DNA of 64,000 nucleotides. Origin: Chamaelirium japonicum (lineage: Eukaryota; Streptophyta; Magnoliopsida; Liliales; Melanthiaceae). The notes beneath the pieces are model-generated. The model was not told the DNA's origin, made no database searches, and saw only the letters and a program-made list of their open reading frames with translations. How positions within the stretch are numbered: the stretch's first letter is position 1; every line of letters starts with the position of its first letter. A program made the translations under genes and the position numbers. The DNA is taken from assembly GCA_947650365.1 (NCBI GenBank), contig OX393557.1, positions 48,143,979-48,207,978 of the forward strand, given 5' to 3'. This document shows, piece by piece, positions 23,729 through 36,716 of the stretch.

Positions 23729-26721
23729 CATACTCATGATCGATTAAATTCATGAGCTGGCGGATTGAACGGTGCAATTGTTGCCCACGGCAACGACGTG
23801 GGGTCCACTGGTGGACCAAATAGCAAAGATGCTTCCTTATCTTAATAACATCATATGATATGATCAAGTATATATTATTTATGTAGTGGTTCCATACTTT
23901 AGGTTGGTGCACCCATAATCTCATTAATTAATCCACCCATAATCTCATTAACTAATCCAAGGTTTTGTCCAAATTGGATCTCTACAACACAAGACACATT
24001 CTTTAACAAAAAGGAGGTTGACATCACCTTTGATGGTACTTGTTCTTCCCATATGGTTCCTACTTGGCTGGGTTAGAGTCAAAGACCATAAAAAGAATAG
24101 CATGCCATGCCAGAGGACATGGGTTGTGTTCTCATATATGGTTGACTGCTGCCTCTCACATGCACCCACAATTAAGAAGTGGGATTAGGCATTAAGTAGG
24201 TGAGGAGAATGATTAACAAGTAATAATGTCAGCATTGAAGGCCATTAGAGGTTAAAATATTTGAAGTGGTTGTTGTTGGGCATGGGGATTTGTAGATGAG
24301 GATTATGGTATCCAAATCCAAGGGAAAAATATTATGGTAATCTTGGAAAACTCAAACATGTGTTAAGTAGGTATTAAAATCAATGAGTGATACTTTATTT
24401 CTAAAATTCATTTATGTGGCTGAAAATATAATTATCTAATTCTTTCAGTTAATTAAAAAAAATAGATTCTCAGTGAATCAGAACTACACAATGTGGATGG
24501 TTGCTTTTTTTTCGAGGGGGGGGGGGGGGCTTGAGAGGGTGTCCTACATGGCAACCCCCTCCACCTTATTTTTTAAGGGAAGAGACCACCATAGTGGTCA
24601 GTATATCACATGCTAGTGCACCGACACATAATAGGCCAAGGATCAAACCGCACCATAAGAGCAAGAGAAATGCTCCGACTTTTTTAAAGAGGAAAGCTTG
24701 GCATTGAAGCGAGATGGAGGCCTGCAACTACAGAGCTAGAGGAAATATGTTATAGCGGTTATTTGAAACCTTGACCAAGGCCACAAACAACCCCCTCCAC
24801 CTAGATAACTATACAAGTGTCCTTTTATTTTATTTTATAATATAGCATCGATTTTTTCGGATTCGGTACTAAATGGCATAAGAGTTGTCCGAGAAAGGCA
24901 TATTTGGGTCTAGTGCAATTCACCTATAGGGTGACTATCATTGGATTTGATATCTTCCAACCTTGAATCTGAGAAACTCGCGACTATTCGGTGTGTCCGT
25001 TCTCGAGCGTTGCTCTGAATCAACTCCTTTTTCGGCCTATCCTTATATAGTCACGATGAACATGATTTCAACCACTAAGAGTAAAGTTTGAACATTTATC
25101 GAAGTTGTGAAAATTGTCAATAAATGGGTTGGATTGCTTCAACAATGTTTGTCGATGAAATGTGGTTCATTGAAAAACCTCAACGAGTGCTTACTCTTTG
25201 GTTAGTTATACATAATGTTGTATATGGTCATAATTATCTTCATAAAGTTTGATCGTTTTAGTCGATGATGAAGATGCTTCGTCAGGCCAAAATCATCAAA
25301 ATTCAGTAATTATTAATTATTGTTATGTTTTACTGCGTGTTCACGAAAATAAATGTATCATTATAATATCTTGTCATAATCACTATAATTCAAAATTCAA
25401 ACTCGGCATTGAAAGCTCTATAAGTGTCAACCAGCCTATGACCCATTGTTGTCATACTTGCACATCAAACCTTTCTTTTTCCTCTTTTAAATTTGATTTG
25501 AATTTTAGCAAAAAATGAAAGATCGGGAATCTCCTTCTTGTTTATTGTGCCTCACAATAGAAGAGATAATGCCCGTGTTTACTGCGCTTTGAGAATGTTG
25601 TGCCTGAGATGCCCTACATAAAAGAGCTATGTAGTTCTTAGGTTAGCAAGAATGCACCTCAACCACATGTCAATCTTTTACTTCTACTTAACGCTTATTT
25701 CTTTGTATGCTTTTAACTTCACCGAGTTTTTCAAATGTCATTGCTATTTCTTAATTTAATTATTTAGAATGCAATTATATCCACTATTTTTAATTATTTA
25801 AATAATCAAAATTTTATTTTACTTTAATATTTAAATATAATTATAGGTGGATAAATTTAATTTTGTTTAAATATAATTATAGTTATTACCGTTATGGCCC
25901 TAAGTCGGATACCATAAGCCTAACACACGTAGATAGAAAAATTTTAAGACATGAAAAACCTAGATGTAATACAAGCTTACCACCTTAGGTCAGTCTATGT
26001 CATCTTGGATAATCTTCCAATAAAGAATCTAGGATCCCTATTTCTTCACTTCAAATCATAAATCAAGTAGGAACTTTGCAACCCTCGAGATATTTTTGAG
26101 AAGAGATTACTAACTAGAAACATAAGCCCATAAGAAAATATATTACCATTGTCACAAACAAATAACCTAATCACTTTGGAAAATTATACATATTATTTTT
26201 TTGCATACCAAGGGTGTAAAAGAACTCTGAGATGCTTTGAAAGCCAATTATGGATTAGATGATGCCAGAGTTGATAGATCTAATGGGTTGTCTTAATTTC
26301 CACTACTTTATAGTTATAGATAAAAAATACATGAACCCTCATATAAGCTGATTCCGAGAATTTATAGAGAGGTTCATTGAATAGATATCGTATATTATAA
26401 AAATTATAAAATCTCATATTTGTTTGGTAAATTATGTCCATCCTGATTTTATTTTATAAATATTATTAGGAGCCAACAAATCAAATTATCATTGAGTAAG
26501 GTTCTAAACCCTCTTGCAATAAAAAAATAAAATCGATCCGATGATAATAGGCCAAAGGACTTTGCTCCTAAGATTAGCCTTACCATGATTCAATCAAAAT
26601 AAGAAAAATAATTCAATTATAACTACTTGAATTAGAATTTATTTTTTTGCTCTTAGTTGATAATTATTCTAGAGCTAATGTATAACCTCTCTTTTAATCA
26701 CGGCTCAAGTGATCGAAGAGG
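23729..26721. other. 3-kb intergenic stretch, nothing recognised
   Basis: AT-rich, with a poly-G run at about 24518-24530. No gene, LTR pair or inverted-repeat element could be supported. Confidence 0.5.
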
Positions 26722-26724
26722 ATA

Positions 26725-29204
26725 CACTACACCAAAACATGAAAATATGACATAAATAAACGATGATCGTAGACCGTAGTATAATAAACGACGGTCTTAG
26801 TATTAAACGATGGTCTGTAATATATTTTTTGGCCTTGCCGCCTTGGAACTCCCCTCCTTAATACATTAGGTCCGAATACCGTTTTTAAAACTTTATGTTT
26901 TTGGTTAATATTTAAAATAGGACACATATAGCCCTAAATAGAAATAAATGGCGAAGAACAATTCATAAAACCGACCCCAAATAGATGGGACATGGCTTTG
27001 ATGGTTATGGTTAATACTTAAGTTCAGATTAGGAAACAAAAACTAGAAAAATATTATATTTTCCCTTAAATTGTTCCAGAAAAGTAATCTCAGTATGCCC
27101 TCAAATTATAATCACACTGACCAAAAAAAAGGATAGAATAGTCAAAGACACTATTCAGGCAAACAAAAGAAACACTAGAAGGCAAAGGCAGTAATGAACA
27201 CATCCAACACCTTTTTTTAATCATAGGAATAAAATTCCATTGCTCTCAGATTGTCAGCCATTAAATAACAAGAACCCTATCAAATAAGTTAAAATAATGT
27301 CAATAAATGATTACAAAACAAGTCGGGTCTATTCAGACTGCTTAACAGATACCTGAATAGGGTGACTTGTTGATGACTCTGACTAAATATGCCCACTTTA
27401 AGATTTTTTTTTAAAAAAAGGGTCAGGACGCAACTTGCAGCCTTTTGCCAATGAAGAACTAAAATATCCCAAACTGTCATTTTAAAATTCAAGCAAGCTA
27501 AACGATCAAATCTCATTCTAATACATTGCTCCACATTGTCAAAGAGTTTTATACATGTATGTCCTTCCATCTACTAATATATTGTAACATCCCCCCCCAA
27601 ACACACAAGATATTGTCCGCTTTGCCTGTGCCAGTACGAGAACTTCCCAGGGAGGTCACCCATCCTGGTACTACTCTCGCCCGAGCACGCTTAACTACGG
27701 AGTTCTTACGAAATCCGTAGCGGCGCACAGTTTTAAAACGCGTCTTTTATGTTTGGGAGGGGAAATTATATAAGTAGCTCAGGATCTCCTTCTCTCCAGG
27801 CGATGTGGGGCTAACTCATGGCCTTGTACACCTCACCTCACCTCACCTCACCTCATCCATCTTGGCATTCCCGCCTCAGGAGTCTTGGCTCTTGGCTATT
27901 GGCCTATTGGATCTTGGTCGTCACATATATGTTCCTAGCTGAAATTTTTATGATTATGACCAACTACAAAGAAGGAAAAGCCATACAAGACCCATAAACT
28001 AAACCTAGGTTTAAAGTGGCATAAACATTTATGAGACTGCAATGTGATTATCGCATGCGAACGATAATTTAAAATAGGTACTAATGAATGCTTTAAGATA
28101 GTACTACAAGTAGTAATATTGGTAATCAAAACTACAATGATCATAATGCAGGTAAGGGCAAGGGTGGATCCATGCCTGGTATGATAACATAGAAAAGAAT
28201 GATGTGGCTGATGCATGGCAAAAGTTAAATGGATAGGTTAGATGTTGAGAGTGGACAAATATTTGTGAGGGAGGATAAGTGGCTAGGTCTAAAAATACTC
28301 GATATAATAAGAAAAAAAAAGTTGTAGATTCAATTTTCAACTGGGTGTGCTTATTTAAGAAGTGGTGATCTATAGAGAAACAGTGGTCAGATATTGAACT
28401 AGAATGGGCATACACTAGATATGAAAGATAGAAAAGATATGAAAAGTATGATTGCAAGCAAACACCTTCAAATAAATAATAGAATAGGCAATAATTAGCA
28501 ATTGGCATCACAGCGGGACAAAAATATCTAAAAATGTGTCATGCAAATAAATATTGAAAAATGGATTTATAGAGTGGTAATGCGATAAAATATAGGAAGC
28601 TGGATATATGAAGTGGTTTCATATGATCATGTAAAGAAAAATAATTAAGGACATGAAAAGGTGTATGGAGTCTAAAACTTACCGTAAATCGATGGAACGA
28701 CATGAATAGGTAAAATACATATTGCTCTACTAAGATCTATCATTAAGGATATCGAGGATGTTGCAAGAACTCCTCCTATTGCTTTGGGGACTAATCAAAC
28801 TAGTGTTGTTAATCCTGGAGGAGGACATCCACAGATTGTTGAGGAGGTGTGTTTCTTTCTAATGTATGTATGTGAACTGCTGATTTTTTTTTAAAAAAAA
28901 TATATACAGATAAAAGACGATCTTAGACCGTCATTTATCTAAGATCTAGGTTTTTTATAAAAAAACATATAGATAAATGACGGTCTTGGACCGTCGTTTA
29001 TTCCAAAATCTGACCGCCTTGATTGACCGTAGAACGACGGACTTAAGAGACGATCTATGCCTGTCGTAAAATGCGATGATTTATGACCATCGTTTATTAA
29101 AAATGACAGTCATAAACGACGTACGTGGCGACGGTCTAGGACCGTCGTTAATTTAGATAAACAACGGTCTTGGACCATCATTTATAGCCAGTTTTGGCGT
29201 AGTG
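26725..29204. mobile_element. CACTA (En/Spm) element, non-autonomous, TSD ATA
   Basis: Left end CACTACACCAAAACATG and right end (reverse complement) CACTACGCCAAAACTGG are classic CACTA termini, flanked by the 3-bp duplication ATA (26722-26724, 29205-29207). Subterminal repeats around ACGGTCTTGGACCGTCGTTTA occur at the left (26760-26825) and many times at the right (28915-29185). No transposase frame survives. A short exon-like open stretch ending in a donor-like GTGTGTTTC lies near 28780-28850. A solo Cassandra LTR is nested at 27583-27925. Confidence 0.9.
27583..27925 (-). mobile_element. Solo LTR of a Cassandra TRIM element (5S rRNA-derived)
   Basis: On the + strand it begins TGTAACATCC and ends GGTCGTCACA, flanked by TATAT on both sides (27578-27582, 27926-27930), a 5-bp duplication. 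On the minus strand it contains the 5S rRNA-like core (AGTTAAGCGTGCTCGGGCGA, GAGTAGTACCAGGATGGGTG, CTGGGAAGTTCTCG). The same LTR occurs twice in the complete element at 51697-52450. It is a retrotransposon LTR, not a 5S gene. Nested in the CACTA element. Confidence 0.9.
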
Positions 29205-29207
29205 ATA

Positions 29208-32200
29208 TAATCTTTAGGAATGATACGACAATACAAGTATTAAGAAATATACATGTGAACCTAAGAATGAATCCAGGAAGTTAATCTTACGCAAAATATT
29301 TCTCATGCATGACGTGAGGAGAAATGAAAATGAATCTTTATTGGTCCAAAGAGTTTATAAGATTAAATTAAATTTTAATAAAGTTAGAATAAGTAACCAT
29401 TATTTATTTATTAGAAGATATTTGTTTTATAGAATTATTCAAACTTAATGTGATTTTTATGAATTTAATAAAATTTCTCCTCTATTATTATCAATATTGT
29501 TTCTACCAATGTATTACATTGTAGATTAAAATATTCTTATTTGATCAAGCTAAACATACAATGAGTTCAAATTTAATTCTAAACTTATATGTAGATCACA
29601 AATCTAGATATGAAATTTATACACAAGCCAAGCATACTTGAAAACTTTCAGAACTCTAATATGAACTTAAATATTCTTGGACTTGCTCATAGTGACATTA
29701 TTTCACATTCATATTAGATATAAGTCAATTAGCAGACATTAAAAAAAAAAATATCACTTATATTTGTTAGACTTAAAATATATTAAATTGATAATTTGAT
29801 CAAATATATTTCTACAAAACTAATCCTAGATTCATCAAGGAGCATGTGTCTTAGTCCCATAAAAGAGTCACCAATATCGAAAATCCAATATATTTTTTAT
29901 TGAAGACCACTTTAAAATATTTTAATGCGTATCACAGAGTTGATTGATATGGCACTGTGATGAGTACAATTGACAGGAGTACAACTCTTTTTCATGTTTA
30001 TATGATAATAATCCTTCAAGTGTTGTTCATATCACTTATTAGCTTAATATTGCAAAAGGAATGAATTTTGCATTAGATAAATAAGAGTCGCTGTGAGGCC
30101 CTAACTATAAGAAAAACTTTAGTGGAGATAGTGGAACATCCATTTCTCCCCCATCGATTCTCCCATAAAGTCGAGTCCGAATGCAATGCAAAGGCTGGGG
30201 CCGACTACCAAAGCGCATGTCCCACTAAAGCTGCAAGTCCCTCGATTATGGGATCTGTGTTGATCCCCATCAATTCTCATAAAAATCAAGGTACAATCAC
30301 ATTGCTATTAATAGTGGTCACATGTTTTAAAAGTTCGATATCGACCCATACATTATATTCGACTTTTAATCAAATGTGCTAGTACAAAATCTTAAGTCAT
30401 TATGGCTCATTCAGTTTGACCCAATCAATACAAATGTAGGTTTGAGTCTGAAAGATACCTATATCCATCGCACAACATAAAATTTCTTAGAATTTTTTTT
30501 AAGATTTAAAATTTAAAATTTTACACTTTTTAGGGGATCATTGAAATTATTTCTAGGATTTTATTTATTAAAAACTGAAAGTTCTATGTTATTTATTTTT
30601 ATTATGAACATAATGAGAAAAGAATCAGCACAAGAAACGAGGCAACAACCTAGCATGCATAAAAATTACAATAGAAAAAATCAGATAAAGAGTGGGATTA
30701 TACTCGGATCCGAGCCTGAGTGGCATGTGATCAAGCACATATCGAAGATGGCCTTGGATCGGGTAGACCTCATAGATTCCACATGTAAAATGACCCTTGA
30801 TCACAAAGATCATACAGGAACAAGCATACCAATGCTCAAGTCACATATATGATCCTCAAAATATGAAAATATGCATAAAAAGAAAACATGATTGTCTTCA
30901 TCCTCCTGGCTTTAATGCCGAACTAGCGAAGGTCACACCCTAGATCCGTGATCAACAGAGTTGTGGAACCTCTTTAGGTTGACCCAAGATGGCTTTGATT
31001 TTGGCTTCGAGTGAGATCAACCTTGCGCACTGCAAATTGGATAGTGATAGGATCGCCTGGACAAGGTTTTAGATTAGGAGAGGATCAATTAGTTTAGCTG
31101 AGTACCCTCATGCCTCAACTCACGCCTCAGAATCTCAGATGATCACTCATTAGATAGGTCGATCATGATTAGATGGACACGATCTCACATGGAGATCGGA
31201 GAACAATAACATATTACAATCGAGATCTTGCAATGACTAGAGGACAATGCAACCCTGAGCTAAAATCACGATGGCAACAATAGGGGATGACAGAGACAAC
31301 TTTGACACGATGTAAATATGGAAAGAAAATCCCTAAAAGGTTGCATTGTAATAGGGCTCACGATCAAAATACATATATACAATATATAAATTGTGTATGT
31401 AAATATGATGAGAAAACTCTCTTGTTCAACGAGGGATTCTCCCCACCATGGCATATCCGCAGTAATATTATGGAATGCAAGAGAATTATGAAATTGTTCA
31501 CCTACGTTCAGCCTCAATATTTTTTTTCGAAAAGTGAATGTCGTAGCCCACTTGATTGCTGCTCATTCCCTTAACCGAAATCCAAACTTCACTCCTTGAA
31601 CTATTCCAGATTTTATTGTGAAGATTGCACTATGGATGCTAGTGTTTGTTGTACCGAGAAAGAGTTTTTCTTAAACTCTTTAAACTAAGAATCTATCTAG
31701 TGTAATCAAACTCTTTCTATTAGGCATGGGGCGCCATGAATATAACCCCCTTGGTTTCTCAAAAAAAAAAAAAAAGGGGAAAGAAATGAAATTTTGCAAA
31801 ATAAATTGGTTTTGGTCTCCATTGAAATGATAAATATTGTGATACATCACAAAATACCATGAATTATCTCAAAAAATCTAATAATGTCAAAATCAAAATT
31901 TTGATCATTGCTTACCGTTAAAAGTACCACACAAAGAAAAATAAATCTAAAGGTAATTATCACTCGAGTTGGTGACATGCATGCATATGGAACCATCTTT
32001 TTCCTTTAGGGCATGATACCCACTGCTATGGTTTAATCATGCTTCAAGTATAGATCAAGGCGGTGTCAGTGCACTGGTCCCCAGGATAAGCAGTGTATAT
32101 CGATTGGTTGTTTGGCCCAGCGATGCAATAACTCACTGTTGGTTTACCCAGCCGAAGTCTACTTGAGAAGGAAAAAGCCTCTGGGTTATAATACTAAGTT

Positions 32201-32394
32201 TTATGACAAACTTTTTTTTCTTATTCTTTCTTGTAACGCAAACATTTCTTTTTTCTCTTTTTGACTTCTACTTTGAACTTTGGAAAGAACGTAAGATAGA
32301 CTTAACTTCTCCCTAGTAATTGTTCCTCATGAAAGGACTCGAGCGATGCTAGCAGATATTGTACCCTTTTTTTTTGGGTCCTGGTAAGAGGTGG
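29208..32394. other. 3.2-kb intergenic stretch, nothing recognised
   Basis: AT-rich sequence with short open frames only and an A-run near 31760. No gene or delimited element could be supported. Confidence 0.5.
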
Positions 32395-33050
32395 AAAAAT
32401 GATAGACAACAAGATGGTTTTGCACCAGGTCCCTCTCGAAAAAGACACAGTTAGAGCAAGTCCCTCCGATGACTTTATCTCTATTTAAATAACAAAAATG
32501 CCCCTTTAGAGTAAGTCCCCCCGTCCTTATCGCTATAGTAATTTGTAGATTTTTGCTCTAGTGATTTCACTATAGCAAAAGAGTAATAACTTGCGCAGAT
32601 TGTTGCTCCACAAAGATTGTTGCTCAATCTGCAAAGAATGTTACTCAATCCGATTTCACTGTAGCAAAATTTTTTTCAGCAAGATTTTTTTTTTTTAAAA
32701 TCTACAATGATTCCATTGTAGCAAAAGAGTAACAAATCTGCACATATTGTTGCTCCAAAAATATTGTTACTCAATATACAAAGATTGTTACTTTTTGCAA
32801 CAATGATTTCATTTTAGGATTTTTTTTTTTGGTAAGATTTCTAAAAAAAAAATGCTGTAGTGATTTTGCTGTAGTAGAAAGAGTAACACTCTGAACAGAT
32901 TGTTACTCTTTTTGCTACAATGATTTATGTCAAAATCAGATTGTTGATTCCCTGCACAATAGCACATAGGTGTAAAATGGACATTTTCCAAGCTGGAGGA
33001 TCTAACACTAAAGCATCTTGTCGTCTAGTTTTTATTGCTAGATACGATCT
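32395..33050. mobile_element. MITE related to 19238-19982
   Basis: Left text AGACAACAAGATGG...GGTCCCTCTCG is mirrored at the right (reverse complement AGACGACAAGATGC...GATCCTCC). The interior repeats CAATGATTTCA, GTGATTTCACTATAGCAAAA and AGATTGTTGCTC. It shares the edge phrase GTCCCTC.CGAA and the palindromic CACTGTAG modules with the element at 19238. No target duplication was read. Confidence 0.5.
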
Positions 33051-33089
33051 GTTACAAGGACTTATCACTAATTTACCATTTTTTTAGCT

Positions 33090-33330
33090 GGATCGGCTAG
33101 ACGATCAGAAGACATGGTGCTAGAGCATGAGCTCAAAAAGATCCGAAAATCAAAACAAGGGAGACAGTAACTAATATTTATTAATTTCATAATCTCATGA
33201 ACATAACATCAACGGTCAGGATTCACACTGCTTGTGAAAAAATTTGTTGCTAATGTGTACATAGGGAGAGTCATACAGAAAACCTCTCCAACATAAGAGG
33301 GAGGAAGTACCACCAGGCCAAGGTAATGGA
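33090..33330 (-). repeat. SINE-like repeat, copy 2
   Basis: On the minus strand: GGTGGTACTTCCTCC, then GTTGGAGAGG and a decayed B-box, then a body shared with 20150-20940, including GTTGATGTTATGTTCATGAG and TTGATTTTCGGATCTTTTTG. About 240 bp. Confidence 0.5.
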
Positions 33331-33599
33331 CAGTTGTGTTCTCCCTCTCACCAACATGCAACGGCCCCATAGGCTCTGTCCAGCCCCCCAAGCCTCATTT
33401 ACTGCACCCTACATCACCTTTTTCGTCTGCTCACTGAAAAAAAAAAAAAAGGAGAGAGAGACCACAGTGTGTGGGTCCCACCTCTGGCTGCCCATCGCCT
33501 CTCTCTCCTCCTTTTCCTTTTCATTTTCCATCCCACAATTTATGCTGCACACACATTTTCAATATTGTCTGTGGTGGAGTCCCTTTCAAACCCAGCAAA

Positions 33600-33604
<5 letters not shown>

Positions 33605-33640
<36 letters not shown>
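33605..33640. repeat. (GA)n microsatellite
   Basis: GA run; another lies at about 34073-34113, upstream of the receptor leader. Confidence 0.9.
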
Positions 33641-33643
<3 letters not shown>

Positions 33644-34067
33644 CATCTTTCTCGTCTGGATATGCCCTTTCCACCTCCTGCACCCTGTGAAGGGTTTCTC
33701 TGCATTGTTTTCCTCCTCAACTTATTTATTTTCTGCTAACTTCATTTTTTTTTGGGGTGGCAGCTCTCTCTCTCTAAAAGAATAAGTCTTCTTATATAAA
33801 ATAAAGGGTGTTTCTACCAAATTAAAAAAAGGTGAAAATATAAATTTTGTCATATTTCTCTGTTTTCTTATTGTTGGCATTTTGGGTGTTATCCACTTTT
33901 AATTTTTTTTTTCTTTTTTAGCTCTTACTCCTATTCCCTCACCATCACCTACTAGCCCCCACCGGATGATGAGATAATGATGTATCCAACATCCAATAAC
34001 CAATGCTCCAGACCAACTTACATCTAGAAAGAGGAAAACAGAGCTGTAGGGGAAAAGAACAAAGCAC

Positions 34068-34118
<51 letters not shown>

Positions 34119-34149
34119 TCTTATAATATGTTATCTCTGAATTTTTTTT

Positions 34150-34661
34150 TTTTCATCCGTGATCAATGATTCCAGTCCGGATGGAGAAAGAAACAACTGG
34201 GCTTCTCTGGGATTTCTCTTATTATTGGACTTTTCTGTAGTGGGGGTTTTGAAAGGTATAATCTTGGTGGGGTTTTAGGGTCTCTTCAGAGGTGAGGAGG
34301 AGGGTGGAGGGAAGAAGAAAGAGTGATGCATGTAAAGTTACAGGGAGTCCATCCTTTCCTCTGTCCCCACCCTGATGCGGTTTCTGGGTTTCTCTCAAGT
34401 GGGTTCTCTAAAAGGAGTGGTCTTGATGGGTTCTTGGGCTGCAGGCAGTGGAGAGAAGTGGAGAGCAGCAGCAACGTGAAGCTCCCATCTTGATGACGGA
34501 CTCCAGCCTAGGCCGGTGAAAATGCCATCTGGGTCTCTCTCACCAACTCTTCCAGCTGCTCCTCTGAAGTGGGTTTCTTGAGTTTTTGATGAGTTCATTG
34601 GGGATCGCCGGGCTACCTTTCGCGGCTCCTTCTGAAGCTCCCGTGCTGGTTTCGGGTTAGG
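34150..34661 (+). promoter_or_regulatory. Presumed leader of the AHK2-type receptor, with four small upstream ORFs
   Basis: The main frame is closed upstream by TGA at about 34632, so 34662 is the first in-frame ATG. Four upstream ORFs precede it: 34326-34493 (55 codons plus stop), 34493-34519 (start overlapping the first stop as TGATG), 34522-34581, and 34589-34660. The last ends one base before the main ATG (TAG-G-ATG). If the region is transcribed unspliced, this layout would tend to lower initiation at the receptor start. The transcription start is unknown. Confidence 0.45.
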
Positions 34662-34946
34662 ATGGCAAGGGATCAGGGCTCGGGTTTCAATGGCGGGGGC
34701 GGGGCGGAGGAATCCGGTGGTGGTTGTGGGAGGTGCAGGGGTAGGCTTCTGGTTCTGTTGGTTTTGAGTGGTGTTATTGGCTCCGCGTGGTTGTTCGGCG
34801 GCGCCGTCGAAGACTTGGGCCTCTGGAGGGGGAGGGAGAAGGTTAAGGCCCTGTTGGAAGAGAAAGCCGAGGCTCTGCGGGAGCGGTTCAACCTCAGCCA
34901 GAGCCAGCTTCAAGCCCTGGCTTTGCTGTTCTCCTCATCGGGTCAG
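34662..34946 (+). CDS. AHK2: AHK2-type cytokinin receptor histidine kinase, exon 1
   Basis: Encodes residues 1-95, ending in phase 0 at SSGQ before GTATTG. The product belongs to the CHASE-domain sensor kinases that bind cytokinin at the endoplasmic reticulum/plasma membrane and start the AHP-ARR phosphorelay. A Gly-rich start is followed by a membrane segment at about 29-45 (LLVLLVLSGVIGSAWLF) and an amphipathic stretch REKVKALLEEKAEALRERFN. The exon aligns with exon 3 of the same gene: arginine-rich boundary, membrane segment ending WLF, R.K...L....A..L...FN.S, ALA.L, terminal Gln. It therefore looks like a diverged copy of the membrane-plus-CHASE-start module. AHK2 orthologues carry an extra N-terminal membrane region, which supports the subfamily call. 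Confidence 0.85.
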
Positions 34947-36211
34947 GTATTGCTTCCTTTTCGGAGCTCTGTTCGAGTATCGAGTTGGGTTGTTTGTTGA
35001 TTTGTGGCTGCGGCCGATGATATCAAAAGGTTTTGGTCCGTGCTCAAGATTTCTTGGAGTTTATGAGAATAAATTTTCTTTAAGAAAGGAAGACTGTGTT
35101 TTGTTTTTCGTTTTTTTTTTTCCTTTCTTCCCCCCCCCCCCCCCCCCCCCATCTCTTTTTTTATTTCAGTTGAGGGCAAGGGATCTATTTTTGGTCTGAT
35201 TTGATTGCAAACTTCAGTTATTGAAAGCCATGATCACTTGATTTTTCCTTGAATTGTTATCCCTAAGGTATATTAATAGCGAAAAGTCGAGATTTAGATC
35301 TTTGTTGGAATCTGAACTCATGAACAAAGTGGCACCCAAGACTGGCTTGAGCATGCCATGATTAACTCCTGCACATAGTGGGAGAGCTCGGGGAGAAGCT
35401 TTAGAATCCAACAAGAGGGGTTGATCATGAAATCAATGAACTCCCCGAGTTGCGTCCGTGGGTCTAAATATGATAGAATATAGCAACTTAGGAGGTAAGG
35501 GAAAACAAATTTGCAATTTAGCAATTGCCAGTAGAGTCAAAGCTCTCACCATCAAATAATAAAGCATTAAATTATACAACCAAAGCCATCATCTTGTATT
35601 TCCTAAATCCAGAGATGAAACCGCGAAGGATCAAGGATTTCACTTGCACAATCTACCACGGGCTCAAAAGAGTTTTCGGCTCCAATGAACTTCATTGCAC
35701 ATAATAATAAGCTTTTTCGGCAACTGAGAGTGAGGAAGAAGTTCTGAATTCTCTCTTTACTAAATTAGCTTTTGGCATTTAAGCTTGAGTGTTAGTGCTG
35801 TTGAAGTATGGAGCCTTAGTTCGAGGAGCCACATGAAGCCCAGCATGACCAAGGAGGAAGGAGCAAGAAGGTGGAAGGGACTCCAGTTATGAAACCTAGA
35901 GCAACAGGTGATGAGAACAAAATTGAATTGGTTGTGCACAACAGTGGGGATTTTGTGTGCACAATTTGGGCAGCAACAGAGCAGCAAGAAGCAGAGCGTG
36001 CGCATGCCCTGGGCACATCGTGCACACGGTTTTCGCACCGTGCGCATGCTTTGGACATCACATCACTTCAGCGGTTTTCTCGCATCAGAAAGACTGTGCG
36101 CATGCTTTCCCCAGCGTGCACGCGCTTCCTTCAGGCAAAATTATGTTTCTTTGCAACTCGACCTGCGTGGTGGAGTTGTACGATGTTTCTTTAGGAGATC
36201 CTACATAAGGA

Positions 36212-36676
36212 CTATGAAGCACCGACACTCTCGGGACCTCAACGTGTCCGTGTCCGACACGTGTCGGACACCGACACTCGTCCGACACTCTCCGACACGT
36301 GTCGGACACACCAGAAAACGTGTCTTCTATGAAGAAAGATTGTCCGACACGTGTCGGAGCGTATCGGATGCGTGTTAGAGCGTGTCGGATATTACCGGAG
36401 AGGTTTTTTTCTCATTTGAAAATGTTGGGGTTCTTGAGATTGCGAATCTTTCCATCAATGAACCGGATATGGAGGCCGTGGTCTTCACGTCGATGGTGAT
36501 GATGTGGTAACACTTGACGTTGGCCTTGATGGATGATGATTTTATGCGTGTTCTATTTGTTTTTTGTGTTTTGAAAGTTTGAAACTATACACTTGAATCA
36601 TTTATGATGTTTGTTGGAGACTTTTTTAGTTAACTATTAGCATTATGTTTGATTATAAATCATGATATAAGACTTG

Positions 36677-36716
<40 letters not shown>

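Noticed and set aside
26955-27010. 3' tail of an Au-type SINE (ACCGACCCCAAATAG.TGGGAC)
   Set aside because: Only about 50 bp resemble the tail and no SINE head is present upstream; too short to annotate.
30122-30852. Frames of 86 and 103 codons
   Set aside because: AT-rich intergenic sequence with no motif, no splice-site support and no repeat or homologue recognised.
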